A DNA stretch of 64,000 nt from Pedobacter steynii (GCF_900103665.1 NZ_FNGY01000014.1:62001-126000), one strand, 5' to 3'; counted from the first letter of the stretch, positions 25,393 through 35,030 are shown. The notes: generated from the letters alone by a model not told the origin. Numbers and translations: made by a program.

Positions 25393-28050
25393 CTAAATTA
25401 AAATGAAAGAAGCAGGCTGATTAGCCTTTATCTTAACTTCGAACGCATTATTTTTAATAGAAATTTCCTCTCCTGTTTTTTCTCCCCTCAAATTGCAAGG
25501 TTGTACCGATTTATATTTATTGTCATCAGGCAGGGTAACCTTACACGGACTTGTTTTACCATTTTGCTCCCACAAACGGATTACATCGCCTTCCCCATCT
25601 CGGTTTTTCCCAAAGAAAGTAACTAAAACTCCTTTTTCAGATACAGAAACGCCTTTCGAAGTTGCCCCTTGTTTCCCTGCTGCTCCTTCGGTATAGCCAA
25701 CCATCAATGGATTTCTGATTTCTTCCGAAGGGACTACGATAGCACTTCCGTCAGCATAATTATTAATGCCCCAGATGTAGAACTTTGCAGTCCAGGAACC
25801 TTCCACCCATTCTGTAAAATTGGTACTCCACTGATTGTTATACAAATTGAAGAACACGTTTGCTTTTTGCGGAACAAAATCTGTTGAATATTTCCAGCAT
25901 CCGGGACGATCTAAGCTTAGGCCTGGCACATCTGGAGAAGTAAGCCCAAATCCCTGATTATTTTTATCCAAAACGCCAACTCCCGTATTAATAAAACCAT
26001 AATCTAAATTAGATCCTTTTACAAAATCTTTAACTGGATCAACCACAGCTCCCAAACGCCCCAGCTTAAACTGTGGATGTTCAATATTGAAAGGAAAACT
26101 AATCCATCCCGCTTCTGGCCAGGCCTCAGCAGGTTTTCCATTGATACTCCAAATCACTTCTACTGTTGGTTTGTTTTCATACAGCGTAAAAACCATTGAA
26201 TAATTGTGAACTAAATCAGCATCTCCTTTGAAAGTCATGATCGCAGTAACCGACAAAGCATCTTTAGAAAATGTGATTTCTGCATTTCTACCGGATGACT
26301 TTTTGTAGGGAGTATCGTCAAGATTGATTCGGCCCAATTCCTGATACGCCCAGTTCCAACCCGCTTTGATGTAATCTTTAGCGTATTTGTCGGTTTGCGT
26401 TTTAGCGAAACGTTCGTTTACATATTGTCCGAATTTGTAATCAGAATTGGCATTCACCATTTCTTTGTTCGATTTTTTATCAATCAACGATTGGATGGTC
26501 CCGTTTTTTTTGTCGAAAGTGATTTTAAAAAATTCATTCTCCATCATTGCTTTTTCAGCGTCGAAAGAAAGATTCGATTTTGAAGTAACCGCTTCCTCAC
26601 CTGTTGACACGAAAGTTGAATATCCCATTGCCGGAATGTGGTTGGCCTGGAATTGAAGAATATTTTTATCTTTAACGATGGAAACAATTTCTCCCGTTGC
26701 CACATTTTTCAATGATTTTTTGAAAGCTGCAGCCGTTTGAACAGTTACCATATCATTGCGTTCCCATGGCAGTGGATTGTAAACCACAATACGATTGCCT
26801 TCTACATTTACAGCAGCAGCCAAACGTTTCAGCTCTCTGCTGACAACCGGAAGAATTAATTTTTCCGAACCAGTTACATAATTCCCTTTCTCCTTCCATG
26901 AATATTCAATAATATCATAGTATCCTTTGGCGCGCAATTTTTCAAATTCCTTACCATAAGCCCAATAGCCGGACTCGCCATGGCTCATTGCCAAACCCCA
27001 GGTATGCTCGTCAAATAGATTAATATTCTCCGACGATTGATCGACAAAAGCAGGAATTGGTTCTTCTGATTTTCTTCCCCAAATAGAAGAAAGCGTACTG
27101 AAAGCTTCCAGATTAAAAGTTGATTTACTCAAAACCCTACTCGATTTCATTTCGCGCGGCATCGACATATAACCATGAATCCAGGTATCAGGCATATCGC
27201 CTTTTACGGTGATCAGCTTTGGATTTTCTTTGATAATTGTACTGTAGAAATCGGCCATACTTCCCACACGAACTTTTGCACCGGGATTCAGTTTTTCAAC
27301 ATTTTTCACTGCTTCTCTGTATTCTTCGTAAGTAGGGGCCCCGCTGTTGTCATTAGTCTGAATGATAGCCAACCAGGTTTTGTGGGCCCAGTCTTTTGGC
27401 GGTGCAGGACTGGTTCCGTAATATTCTCCATAATAGAAAGTCATCAGCTTTGATTTGTCCGGACCTTCCCACCAAAACAACAACGGAACCTCTGGCGACC
27501 TTGATGCAGGATTACACCCGATGTGCAGGAATTTAACTCCGGCATTAGTCAGCATGGTAGGCAGGATCCAGGAATGACTCGGAACATCTGATTCCTTGGC
27601 ATCTATCGGTAGTGGCAAGCCTGCTGCTCTGCTTATTTTTGAAGCATATCCCATCGACTGCACCAATGGCTCTAAATCGCTTGACTCCGTTTCCATGGAA
27701 AAAGGTAAGGCATGAACGAGAAAGTTTCCATCTTTAATGGCCTGCTCAACGCTTAACTTAACATCCGGTTTCGCTTTTGAAAGAATTTCTTTCATTGGCC
27801 AGCCTGAAATTGTCCATTTGAATTGTTGGTCTTTTGGCAAATCCTTTGATTTATCAACTGTACTCAAAGCGCTTATAATCATTGAATTGGCGTAATTGTA
27901 TCGAACATTGTCCGACCAATCGGTGTAACCAATGTCAAAATGGGTTTTAAATACAACAATCACCTCCTTTACTTTACTGTCGTTTGTTTGGGCCAGCACG
28001 CAAGTACTTACCAGCAAAAACATGGCTAAACCACTGATGAAACGTTTCAT
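25393..28050 (-). CDS. Glycoside hydrolase family 38-like (DUF5054-type) secreted protein
   Basis: This 885-residue protein has a type I signal peptide (MKRFISGLAMFLLVSTCVLAQ). The first 400 residues carry GH38-like features: FKTHFDIGYTDW (metal-binding H and D), DVPSHSWILPTML and an aromatic FWWEGPDKSKLMTFYYGEYY. A long beta-sandwich C-terminal half follows, as in alpha-mannosidases. Family members remove alpha-mannosyl residues with a bound Zn or Ca ion; the exact linkage is unknown. It is the last gene of the minus-strand sugar operon, 57 bp after the PhyH gene. Confidence 0.85.
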   Translation of the reverse strand: MKRFISGLAMFLLVSTCVLAQTNDSKVKEVIVVFKTHFDIGYTDWSDNVRYNYANSMIISALSTVDKSKDLPKDQQFKWTISGWPMKEILSKAKPDVKLSVEQAIKDGNFLVHALPFSMETESSDLEPLVQSMGYASKISRAAGLPLPIDAKESDVPSHSWILPTMLTNAGVKFLHIGCNPASRSPEVPLLFWWEGPDKSKLMTFYYGEYYGTSPAPPKDWAHKTWLAIIQTNDNSGAPTYEEYREAVKNVEKLNPGAKVRVGSMADFYSTIIKENPKLITVKGDMPDTWIHGYMSMPREMKSSRVLSKSTFNLEAFSTLSSIWGRKSEEPIPAFVDQSSENINLFDEHTWGLAMSHGESGYWAYGKEFEKLRAKGYYDIIEYSWKEKGNYVTGSEKLILPVVSRELKRLAAAVNVEGNRIVVYNPLPWERNDMVTVQTAAAFKKSLKNVATGEIVSIVKDKNILQFQANHIPAMGYSTFVSTGEEAVTSKSNLSFDAEKAMMENEFFKITFDKKNGTIQSLIDKKSNKEMVNANSDYKFGQYVNERFAKTQTDKYAKDYIKAGWNWAYQELGRINLDDTPYKKSSGRNAEITFSKDALSVTAIMTFKGDADLVHNYSMVFTLYENKPTVEVIWSINGKPAEAWPEAGWISFPFNIEHPQFKLGRLGAVVDPVKDFVKGSNLDYGFINTGVGVLDKNNQGFGLTSPDVPGLSLDRPGCWKYSTDFVPQKANVFFNLYNNQWSTNFTEWVEGSWTAKFYIWGINNYADGSAIVVPSEEIRNPLMVGYTEGAAGKQGATSKGVSVSEKGVLVTFFGKNRDGEGDVIRLWEQNGKTSPCKVTLPDDNKYKSVQPCNLRGEKTGEEISIKNNAFEVKIKANQPASFILI

Positions 28051-28107
28051 TTTATTTTAATATTTGGTTTGAATAGTTGTATTTTTCTGCAAATCTTATC
28101 GCTGGAA

Positions 28108-29082
28108 TTATTTTACATCAGTATCATATAGCTCCTGATGACCGACTTTAGGAATAGCTTTTCCCATTGCTTCCAATTCTTTATCACCATCAAATAAAAG
28201 CGGAAAAAAATTACTGTCGAGCACTTGGTCCTGAGGCATAGCAGGAAAGGTTTTTAAAGCCTCCAACCTTTGGTATCCTTCCGTGTTTCCCAAGGTATGG
28301 GCACTCATCACGTTAAGCACAGTTGCCCTTCTTGGACGAGCCGAAACATTGGCATAAGAACCATGCATCGTAAGCGGATGATGAAAACTGGCAAATCCTT
28401 TAGGCAATTCATTAGGCACTCTTTTCTCAAATGCGGCTAATTGTTCTTCATTTAATATTGTCCTTACTGAATCCATATCACCCGTTAATCCTGTAATAGG
28501 AAGCAATCCCCACTTATGGCTTCCCGGAACAAAATAAAGACAGCCATTCTCTTCATTGGCATCATCTAAACCAATCCAGCAAGTCAGGTGGTGCATAGGC
28601 TTAGTAAATGTCCAATAGGAAAAGTCCTGATGCCAGGCCACTACCCCACCGTGTTTAGCCGGTTTACAAAACAATTGGTCATGGAAAATTCTAAACGATT
28701 GCCCCAACAGTTGATAGGCTGCCATACGAAATGCCGGTGCCCATAGCAAGTCATGAAATCCGGGAGTTAAACGCCAGGCTCCAATGGCATGGAAGAGCAC
28801 TTTGTCCGGATCTTCAGACTCGTTGCTTTCGTAGTGGTAAAATAGTTTTTTTTCCTCTTCATTCAAGGATTGTAGCTTTACAAGTTCCGCATTAAGCAGA
28901 TCTACTTGTTCTTCTGACAGAATTTTAATCCCTTTTACAAATCCGACTTTTTTAAAAGAAGCAATTTGTTCCTCAGACAATAGGTAGGGTTCCCATTCTT
29001 TTGCAGATTTTGGTTGCACAAACATATCCCCTAGTGGATGACTATAGTCGGCTAAATCTTTAGAGAAATTTAAATTTTCCAT
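28108..29082 (-). CDS. Phytanoyl-CoA dioxygenase (PhyH)-family oxygenase
   Basis: This 324-residue cytosolic protein has the 2-oxoglutarate/Fe(II) oxygenase fold. HQDFSYW provides the H-x-D iron ligands, LYFVPGSHKWG is the typical mid-fold stretch, and HGSYANVSARPRRATVLNV supplies the distal His and the 2-oxoglutarate-binding Arg. PhyH proteins hydroxylate many small molecules. In this operon, with a mannosidase-like enzyme, a TIM-barrel isomerase and a sugar porter, its substrate may be a modified sugar or cyclitol; that is inference. It lies 20 bp from its upstream neighbour. Confidence 0.88.
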   Translation of the reverse strand: MENLNFSKDLADYSHPLGDMFVQPKSAKEWEPYLLSEEQIASFKKVGFVKGIKILSEEQVDLLNAELVKLQSLNEEEKKLFYHYESNESEDPDKVLFHAIGAWRLTPGFHDLLWAPAFRMAAYQLLGQSFRIFHDQLFCKPAKHGGVVAWHQDFSYWTFTKPMHHLTCWIGLDDANEENGCLYFVPGSHKWGLLPITGLTGDMDSVRTILNEEQLAAFEKRVPNELPKGFASFHHPLTMHGSYANVSARPRRATVLNVMSAHTLGNTEGYQRLEALKTFPAMPQDQVLDSNFFPLLFDGDKELEAMGKAIPKVGHQELYDTDVK

Positions 29083-29102
29083 ATTTTTTTATCACAAACA
29101 AT

Positions 29103-29918
29103 TTATTTACAATATCTCCCTTTCAGCAAATGCATCATGTGTACGTTGATATCCCATTGACTGGCGATCGGCATACCGGTAACAGGTAAATGAACCATAT
29201 AAGGAGCCGGACCAAACTCGGTTGTAATTGTTAATACTTCTCTTTTATGATCCCGGTACTCCTTCACAATTGCATCCCACCATCTCAAGTGCGCTTCCAG
29301 TTCATTTTTAAATTCCGGCAAGCGTGGATCAATCACTTGAGCGCTTTGTGTATGCCCTACCCTTGAATGAACGTGTTCCACATTTTCACAGGCAAGAGCA
29401 AGAGCCTCTTCCTGGTCTTCGAGTAAACTTTCTGCGACATTACACCAATGGGAAAAATCGGCCGTGATCTTTAAATCTGGTAACTTTTTTAAAAAAATAT
29501 GTGTGATATGAGCCGCAAATAAAGCCTTATTGCGATGCGTTTCATGACAAATGGTAACACCTGTTTCCTTCGTGATCGTATTGGCAATGGCAAACAATTC
29601 CGCATTCTGTTCAAAACTGAAATAATCTTTACCCGTTTGAGCATTAATTTTTACCGGTTGCACCGAAGCCAGTATATATAACTGCTTTACGTAACTGGAT
29701 TTATGTACTTCAAAATCTTTTTCAAAAGATTGATAGTATTGGCCAACCAGCTGCAAATCGTTATTTTTCAGCGCATCCAAGATCACTTTTTGCTCCTCAG
29801 GGCCTTCCGGTACCGGCGCTTCCACCCCATCATATCCTGCTTGCTTTACTTTTTGACAAAAGTGATCCCAATCCATATTTTCTGAACCCCATCGCGGATA
29901 ATAAAATTGCAATTTCAT
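29103..29918 (-). CDS. Sugar phosphate isomerase/epimerase-type TIM barrel
   Basis: This 271-residue protein has the AP-endonuclease-2/xylose-isomerase-like barrel: AGYDGVEAPVPEGPEEQKV near the start, metal-ligand candidates in TICHETHRN and KITADFSHW, and VEHVHSRVGH in the second half. Relatives act on inositol, tagatose/psicose or uncharacterised sugars. It is separated by only 3 bp from the sugar porter upstream and 20 bp from the PhyH gene downstream, so it belongs to the same transcript. No specific substrate can be read. Confidence 0.85.
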   Translation of the reverse strand: MKLQFYYPRWGSENMDWDHFCQKVKQAGYDGVEAPVPEGPEEQKVILDALKNNDLQLVGQYYQSFEKDFEVHKSSYVKQLYILASVQPVKINAQTGKDYFSFEQNAELFAIANTITKETGVTICHETHRNKALFAAHITHIFLKKLPDLKITADFSHWCNVAESLLEDQEEALALACENVEHVHSRVGHTQSAQVIDPRLPEFKNELEAHLRWWDAIVKEYRDHKREVLTITTEFGPAPYMVHLPVTGMPIASQWDINVHMMHLLKGRYCK

Positions 29919-29921
29919 GAG

Positions 29922-31322
29922 CTATACTTTTTCTGCAATCAAATCTGAATTCCAGGCTTTCTCAATTTCTTCCAAACTCTTGCCTTTGGTTTCGAACAAT
30001 TTCTTTTTTGCGTATACAAAAGAGAGGATACAAAAGAAGGAGAAGATAAAGAACGTATTGGCAATGCCCAACCCGTCTCTCATCATGGGGAATAACAGGT
30101 TTACAATCCAGTCGGAAACCCACATTGTCATAATACACATCGACAAAGCGGTTCCTCTGATGTGCGTGGGAAATATTTCTGTTGAAATCACAAATTTCAA
30201 TGGACCAAGAGAAAAGGCGAAGAATAAAAGAAACAAAATGATGCTAAATAACATGAACCATCCTGTGATATTCATCAGGAAACAAAAGCCCGTCAGCGCC
30301 AATGCGAAAGCAGCACAGAGCGAACCAATCAGGTATAGCGGCTTGCGACCCCAGGTATCTACTTTTGAAATGGCGATAAATGTAAAAAGTACATTGGCTG
30401 ATCCCAATATGACCTGGTAAAACAGGGCATCACTGGTGACAATACCCGCCGACTTTAAAATGGTGGGACCATAAAAAATCACCCCGTTGATCCCGCTGAA
30501 TTGCGACAATGCAGTAAGCACCATTGCCAATGTCAATAATTTACTTAAGGGCAAACGCATCAACTCTTTATAGCCACCTGATTTTTGACTGGCCATTTCT
30601 TTAATGGAATCGAACTCCAGCCGTCCGGTTTCTTCTCCATTTATTTTACGAAGAATGGTTAACGCTTCCTCATTTCTTCCATATTGCACCAACCAGCGCG
30701 GGCTTTCAGGCACTATTAACAGCAATAAGCAAAATGCCACTGCCGGAATAACGCCCACAATAAACATTCCCCGCCAAACATTTTCAACAAGTAACCAATG
30801 CAACAAACCCTCGCCTCCCCCTACCTGGGCACTGGCATAACGTTGTAAAAATAAATTGCTGATATAAGCGGCCAGAATCCCTATGGTAATCGCAAGCTGA
30901 TAAAAGACAACTAGCTGTCCACGCCTTTGCGAAGGCGCTACCTCTGAAATATAAAGCGGGGATAGATTCGAAGCCACACCTACCGCCATCCCGGTAAGAA
31001 CGCGGAAGAAAATTAACATCAGATAAGCCTCGGAAAATGCAAAACCTACTGCGCTGATTAAAAACAATATGGCTGAAATAAACAAAACTTTTTTTCTGCC
31101 GATTTTATCACTGAGATAACCAGAAAAAGCCACGCCAGCAATACAACCTAATAATGCACAGGATACAAACCATCCTTCCTGTGCGGATGATAATCCGTAT
31201 TGCAATTTTAAGGGTTCAATAATACCGCTCACTACAGCCATATCAAACCCAAATAAAAAACCTCCCAGTGCCGCAATTAGCGTGATGAGAAAAATAAAAT
31301 AATTTGTTCCTTTCCTTTCCAT
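29922..31322 (-). CDS. Major facilitator sugar porter
   Basis: This 466-residue protein has 12 predicted membrane helices and sugar-porter signatures: GFDMAVVSG in helix 1, SDKIGRKK after helix 2, PESPRWLVQYGR before the central loop, and FETKGKSLEEIEKAW at the C-terminus. It is most similar to proton-coupled pentose/hexose importers of the XylE/GalP type. It supplies a monosaccharide across the inner membrane to the neighbouring isomerase-type enzymes. Spacing to the downstream gene is 3 bp and to the upstream gene 60 bp. Confidence 0.93.
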   Translation of the reverse strand: MERKGTNYFIFLITLIAALGGFLFGFDMAVVSGIIEPLKLQYGLSSAQEGWFVSCALLGCIAGVAFSGYLSDKIGRKKVLFISAILFLISAVGFAFSEAYLMLIFFRVLTGMAVGVASNLSPLYISEVAPSQRRGQLVVFYQLAITIGILAAYISNLFLQRYASAQVGGGEGLLHWLLVENVWRGMFIVGVIPAVAFCLLLLIVPESPRWLVQYGRNEEALTILRKINGEETGRLEFDSIKEMASQKSGGYKELMRLPLSKLLTLAMVLTALSQFSGINGVIFYGPTILKSAGIVTSDALFYQVILGSANVLFTFIAISKVDTWGRKPLYLIGSLCAAFALALTGFCFLMNITGWFMLFSIILFLLFFAFSLGPLKFVISTEIFPTHIRGTALSMCIMTMWVSDWIVNLLFPMMRDGLGIANTFFIFSFFCILSFVYAKKKLFETKGKSLEEIEKAWNSDLIAEKV

Positions 31323-31382
31323 AATAGTTTTTTTGTTCTTAAACGTGGTTCGTTTTTTTATAAGTCAATGTGAATTCCGGCT

Positions 31383-33161
31383 CTAGCAGTAATGCTCTTT
31401 TACATAAGCGACGACTAAGAAGGCTTTGGATGTCCCCTGATTGCGAACGGTGTATTGTGCAACCGCAGCAGGAATCACAAAGGTTTCGGCATACTGAAAT
31501 ACCGTCTTGTTACTTCCGACCCTTACCTCAACTGATGTTCCTTCGACCAACATACAGATATGACATTGTCCCTGGGTCTCAATAACAGTTTCTCCGGTAA
31601 ACTCATATCGGTCAACGGTATAAAAATGTTCCTGATGGGTAGGCAGCTTCATCACTCTACCCTCCGGCCATTCTTTGATTATTTTAGGATGCGAAATCAA
31701 CTCCTGCGGAACATAATCACCTTTTCGATCAAAATACAGATTATTAAAAGCATGTTCTATATTGATGGGACGAGGGCTGCCATTAAGATCAAGACGAAGC
31801 CAATCGTACATTTTAAACGTAAAAATATATGGGGTACTGCTAATTTCCAGCACCATATTATTTTTGCCCGAAGCATGAACGGTTCCGTTAGGGATAAGGA
31901 ATAAATCGTGTTTATGCGCCTTGTATTTTTGCACATACTTTTCTACCGGCATTTCTATCCCCTTATCCTGCGCATCTTGTAATGCCTGTTTGAATTCATC
32001 CGGATTAATATCATCCTGAAAGCCTAAATAAACATTGGCATCTGGCTCACAATCTAAAATGTAGTAAGTTTCATCCTGGGTAAACGTTTCTCCGAAATGC
32101 TCCTGAATATATTTGGTTCTTGGATGACATTGAATAGAAAGATTGCCTCCATCATAGGTATCCAGAAAATCGAAACGGATTGGAAATTCGTTACCGAACC
32201 TATGAGCTGCTTTTCCCAGCATTTTATAATTATTTCGGAATAACAGGAAATCGAAAGAAATCTCCAGCAAATGGTTGTTACCTTCCAGCACTATTCCATT
32301 TTCAGGCGTAATTAATTCAAAAGACCAGGCATAATTTACTTCTTCCTGAGGCAGTTCTTTAAACTTTTTCTTCATCCAGTTTCCACCCCACACACCCGCT
32401 TCAAACCAGGGTCTGGCTCTAAAAGGTTGTTCAAACATGGCATCAAGTGTGTTCCTGAAATCCTCTCCCCTCATCCAGGTAATTTCATCTATCCTTTGCT
32501 CATCAACGATATAGTTAACACTGGAAAGCAATGCTTCCTTATGTTTGTTTAATACGGGCCAGTCTACAAAATAAAAGCGTTTGTACATCTGAGTGTTCTC
32601 AAATACGGCTGCAGATCCGAGGTTTGTAATACTTTTAGCCTGCATTCGATACTTGATTTCATTTTTTGGAACATCCAAATAAATAAGCGGGGCCTTCCAG
32701 TTACTTAACATGGCTCCTGTTCCGTAGACAATGCACAAATCAGTGTGGTCATCGGGCATTAACAACTCTAGTTTCTTTTCATCAAAGAAATCAATCAGGT
32801 TGCCGGAATATTTTTTTCCAAACACCGGATCGTCGCCATTTAAATTAGCAGCAATCATTTCGTTTACTTCTTCGGGAGATTTTAAGCAGGAGTCCACATC
32901 ATACCAGAATACTTTTTTGCCATACCGATCGAAACACTCTTGTAAATTCATTCGGAATAACTCCCATAATACACCACCAAAGCCATCGATGACCACCCTC
33001 TTTTCAGCTATTAAACTTTGAGCCAATGAATCATAGCCAGCTTGCACTGCATATTGCGTATTAAAAGTTGGAACGATAGTATATGATTGATGAGAAGGAG
33101 AAGAATTGGTTAGCGGCAATAAGACTTGTGTTGTTTTTCGTGCTACTTGGATAGATTCCAT
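31383..33161 (-). CDS. manA: Class I mannose-6-phosphate isomerase-like protein with N-terminal kinase-like domain
   Basis: This 592-residue protein is roughly twice the length of simple ManA enzymes. The last 350 residues carry the cupin isomerase fold (DEFKQALQDAQDKGIEMPVE, LIPNGTVHASGKNNMVLEIS, TPYIFTFKMYDWLR). Residues about 30-235 resemble a nucleoside/uridine-kinase-like module (RVVIDGFGGVLWELFRMNLQ, YDVDSCL, PLIYLDVPKNEIKYRMQAKS), although a clear P-loop GxxxxGK is not visible. It probably interconverts mannose- and fructose-6-phosphate, feeding sugar released by the GH38-like protein. It is the first gene of the operon. Confidence 0.85.
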   Translation of the reverse strand: MESIQVARKTTQVLLPLTNSSPSHQSYTIVPTFNTQYAVQAGYDSLAQSLIAEKRVVIDGFGGVLWELFRMNLQECFDRYGKKVFWYDVDSCLKSPEEVNEMIAANLNGDDPVFGKKYSGNLIDFFDEKKLELLMPDDHTDLCIVYGTGAMLSNWKAPLIYLDVPKNEIKYRMQAKSITNLGSAAVFENTQMYKRFYFVDWPVLNKHKEALLSSVNYIVDEQRIDEITWMRGEDFRNTLDAMFEQPFRARPWFEAGVWGGNWMKKKFKELPQEEVNYAWSFELITPENGIVLEGNNHLLEISFDFLLFRNNYKMLGKAAHRFGNEFPIRFDFLDTYDGGNLSIQCHPRTKYIQEHFGETFTQDETYYILDCEPDANVYLGFQDDINPDEFKQALQDAQDKGIEMPVEKYVQKYKAHKHDLFLIPNGTVHASGKNNMVLEISSTPYIFTFKMYDWLRLDLNGSPRPINIEHAFNNLYFDRKGDYVPQELISHPKIIKEWPEGRVMKLPTHQEHFYTVDRYEFTGETVIETQGQCHICMLVEGTSVEVRVGSNKTVFQYAETFVIPAAVAQYTVRNQGTSKAFLVVAYVKEHYC

Positions 33162-33296
33162 TGATATTTCTTTGTAATTTTTTAAACTGATTTAATTTCC
33201 CTTCACTGTTCCTCTTTTCCACAATAAGTAAAGCGATCATTTTTATAACAGCACAGCATCATGATCCATTGCTCAAATCTTAACTGAACTTTGTTC

Positions 33297-33312
33297 ATAT
33301 GTATATACATAT
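33297..33312. promoter_or_regulatory. 16-bp perfect palindrome upstream of the sugar operon
   Basis: The sequence ATATGTATATACATAT at 33297-33312 is its own reverse complement, 136 bp upstream of the first operon gene. It may be an operator, but in AT-rich DNA chance cannot be excluded. Apart from this and repeat R2, the 33162-33476 gap shows no gene. Confidence 0.3.
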
Positions 33313-33345
33313 TACGAATATAAACAGTTTATTCTAAATTGCAAT

Positions 33346-33444
33346 AACTAGCCAAACATTTCATATCTTATCGTGTTTACCTTTTGTAAAAAACAAATAA
33401 ACTACAATTCAAGCCATCATGTCTCTCTTTATCTACCTTAACAG
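33346..33444. repeat. About 99-bp direct repeat, copy R2
   Basis: This is the partner of R1 at 25272-25370, in the same orientation. It ends 32 bp before the ATG of the AI-2E-type transporter. Copy R1 sits 34 bp from the mnmE start, so joining the outer flanks at one copy gives a compact divergent promoter region. Confidence 0.88.
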
Positions 33445-33476
33445 CCGATAAAGGCAGTAAAACAAGCACCGTTCCT

Positions 33477-34595
33477 ATGAAAGAAATGCCCCTAACCGTA
33501 AAAAGATCCATTGAACTCCTCGGAATCGTCCTCGTTGGCGCCCTGTTAGTCATTGGAAAAGACATCATCATGCCTGTAATCATGGCATTTTTCATCAGCA
33601 TCGTGCTCCTTCCCGTATTCCGGTTCTTAAGGAAATACAAGTTTCCGGAAATTGCCGCGATTATCCTGCCCATCCTCCTTGTCGTGATTTTTGTAGGTTC
33701 CATTGTCTGGTTCTTTTCCGCACAGATTGGTGTTTTGGCGGCAGACTTCCCTCAGATCAAAAGCAATGTAAATTCGCATTTGAAATCACTCAGCGAGTGG
33801 TTCAGCACCATCAGTCATGTTTCTACAAAAGAACAGATGAAATTCATCACCGAGAAGAGTGATGATTTACTGGGAATGGCGGGAAAAGCAGCCAGTGGTG
33901 CAGCAGTAACCTTAAGCTCCATTTTTGTATTTGTGGGACTGCTTCCCATTTACATCTACCTGATGCTTTTTTATAAAGACATTTTACTCCGTTTCATTTT
34001 CATGTGGTTTAAGCCCGATCACCATCCAAAGGTAAAAGAAGCCATTTACGAAACAGAGGCCATCATCAAAAACTACCTGGTGGGCCTGCTGATCCAGGTG
34101 ACTTACATGACCATTCTCCTTGGCGGAATCCTGTTGTTGATAGGCATCAAACATGCCTTACTGATTGGTGTGATCTTCGCCATTTTAAACCTGATTCCCT
34201 ATGTAGGTGCTTTAATTGGAAATATCATCGGTGTATTGCTTACCCTGACCTCCTCTACGGAATTGTGGCCGGTAATTACAGTACTAGGAGTAATTGCAGT
34301 CGTACAGTTCCTGGACAACAATATCCTGATGCCGAAAATTGTAGGCTCCAAAGTGAAGATCAATGCCCTTTTTGCCATTCTCGGGGTGATTATCGGCGGA
34401 AGTATCGCAGGCGTCGCCGGAATGTTTCTCTCCATGCCGATCATTGCGGTATTAAAAGTGATTTTCGACAGAACAGAGATGTTCAAGCAATGGGGGGTGT
34501 TACTGGGGGATGAAAGACCCGCCAAAAGTCCAATGACTTTTGCCGCTTTCAGGAAGAAGAAATCTGTACCTACAGACCCCGGGCTAAGCAAATAA
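33477..34595 (+). CDS. AI-2E transporter-family membrane protein
   Basis: This 372-residue protein has about eight membrane helices in the PerM/YdiK/TqsA arrangement: an N-terminal hairpin (VLVGALLVIGKDIIMPVIMA), a cytosolic or periplasmic helical insert (about 90-140), and the conserved C-terminal part IPYVGALIGNIIGVLLTL and LDNNILMPKIVGSK. Members export small solutes or ions; AI-2 itself is one case only. It is separated from the next gene by 78 bp and faces away from mnmE across the sugar operon. Confidence 0.9.
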   Translation: MKEMPLTVKRSIELLGIVLVGALLVIGKDIIMPVIMAFFISIVLLPVFRFLRKYKFPEIAAIILPILLVVIFVGSIVWFFSAQIGVLAADFPQIKSNVNSHLKSLSEWFSTISHVSTKEQMKFITEKSDDLLGMAGKAASGAAVTLSSIFVFVGLLPIYIYLMLFYKDILLRFIFMWFKPDHHPKVKEAIYETEAIIKNYLVGLLIQVTYMTILLGGILLLIGIKHALLIGVIFAILNLIPYVGALIGNIIGVLLTLTSSTELWPVITVLGVIAVVQFLDNNILMPKIVGSKVKINALFAILGVIIGGSIAGVAGMFLSMPIIAVLKVIFDRTEMFKQWGVLLGDERPAKSPMTFAAFRKKKSVPTDPGLSK

Positions 34596-34673
34596 ATAAG
34601 CTAAATAACAATTATTTTACTATATTAACATCAATAAAAGGCCTTAACATCAATAATTAACAACTTCAAACCT

Positions 34674-35030
34674 ATGGAAACAAACTTTAACTCATCAACA
34701 GACGATGGAAAGACAGTGGCAATTGTCAGCTACATCACCCTTATAGGATGGCTGGTAGCCTATTTTGCCATGCACAAAGACAAGAGAACAGAGCTGGGTA
34801 GTTTTCACCTCAGACAAACCTTGTTACTCTTTCTTATTGTACTTGCTTTAAATATTGGACTCAGCATTTTTGTGGCAATCATGCCTTTCGATGCAGGCCT
34901 GATCTATAAAATAGTATACCTGGGGATATTTATATTATGGGTAATCGGTTTTATCGGTGCTATCCAGGGAGAAAAGAAAGAAATGCCTTTGATTGGAAAA
35001 GCGGCGCAGACCATGTTCCCAAACCTCTAA
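34674..35030 (+). CDS. Small membrane protein, DUF4870/Tic20-like
   Basis: This 118-residue protein has three hydrophobic helices (about 17-35, 52-75, 85-103) and the family-like stretch VAIVSYITLIGWLVAYFAMH followed by SFHLRQTLLLFLIVLALNIG. Bacteroidota relatives are annotated DUF4870 or import-component-like; no biochemical function is established. It lies downstream of the AI-2E-type gene on the same strand and ends just before a terminator. Confidence 0.8.
   Translation: METNFNSSTDDGKTVAIVSYITLIGWLVAYFAMHKDKRTELGSFHLRQTLLLFLIVLALNIGLSIFVAIMPFDAGLIYKIVYLGIFILWVIGFIGAIQGEKKEMPLIGKAAQTMFPNL

Noticed and set aside
25272..33444. Composite transposon or insertion sequence
   Set aside because: No transposase or terminal inverted repeats lie between or beside the direct repeats.
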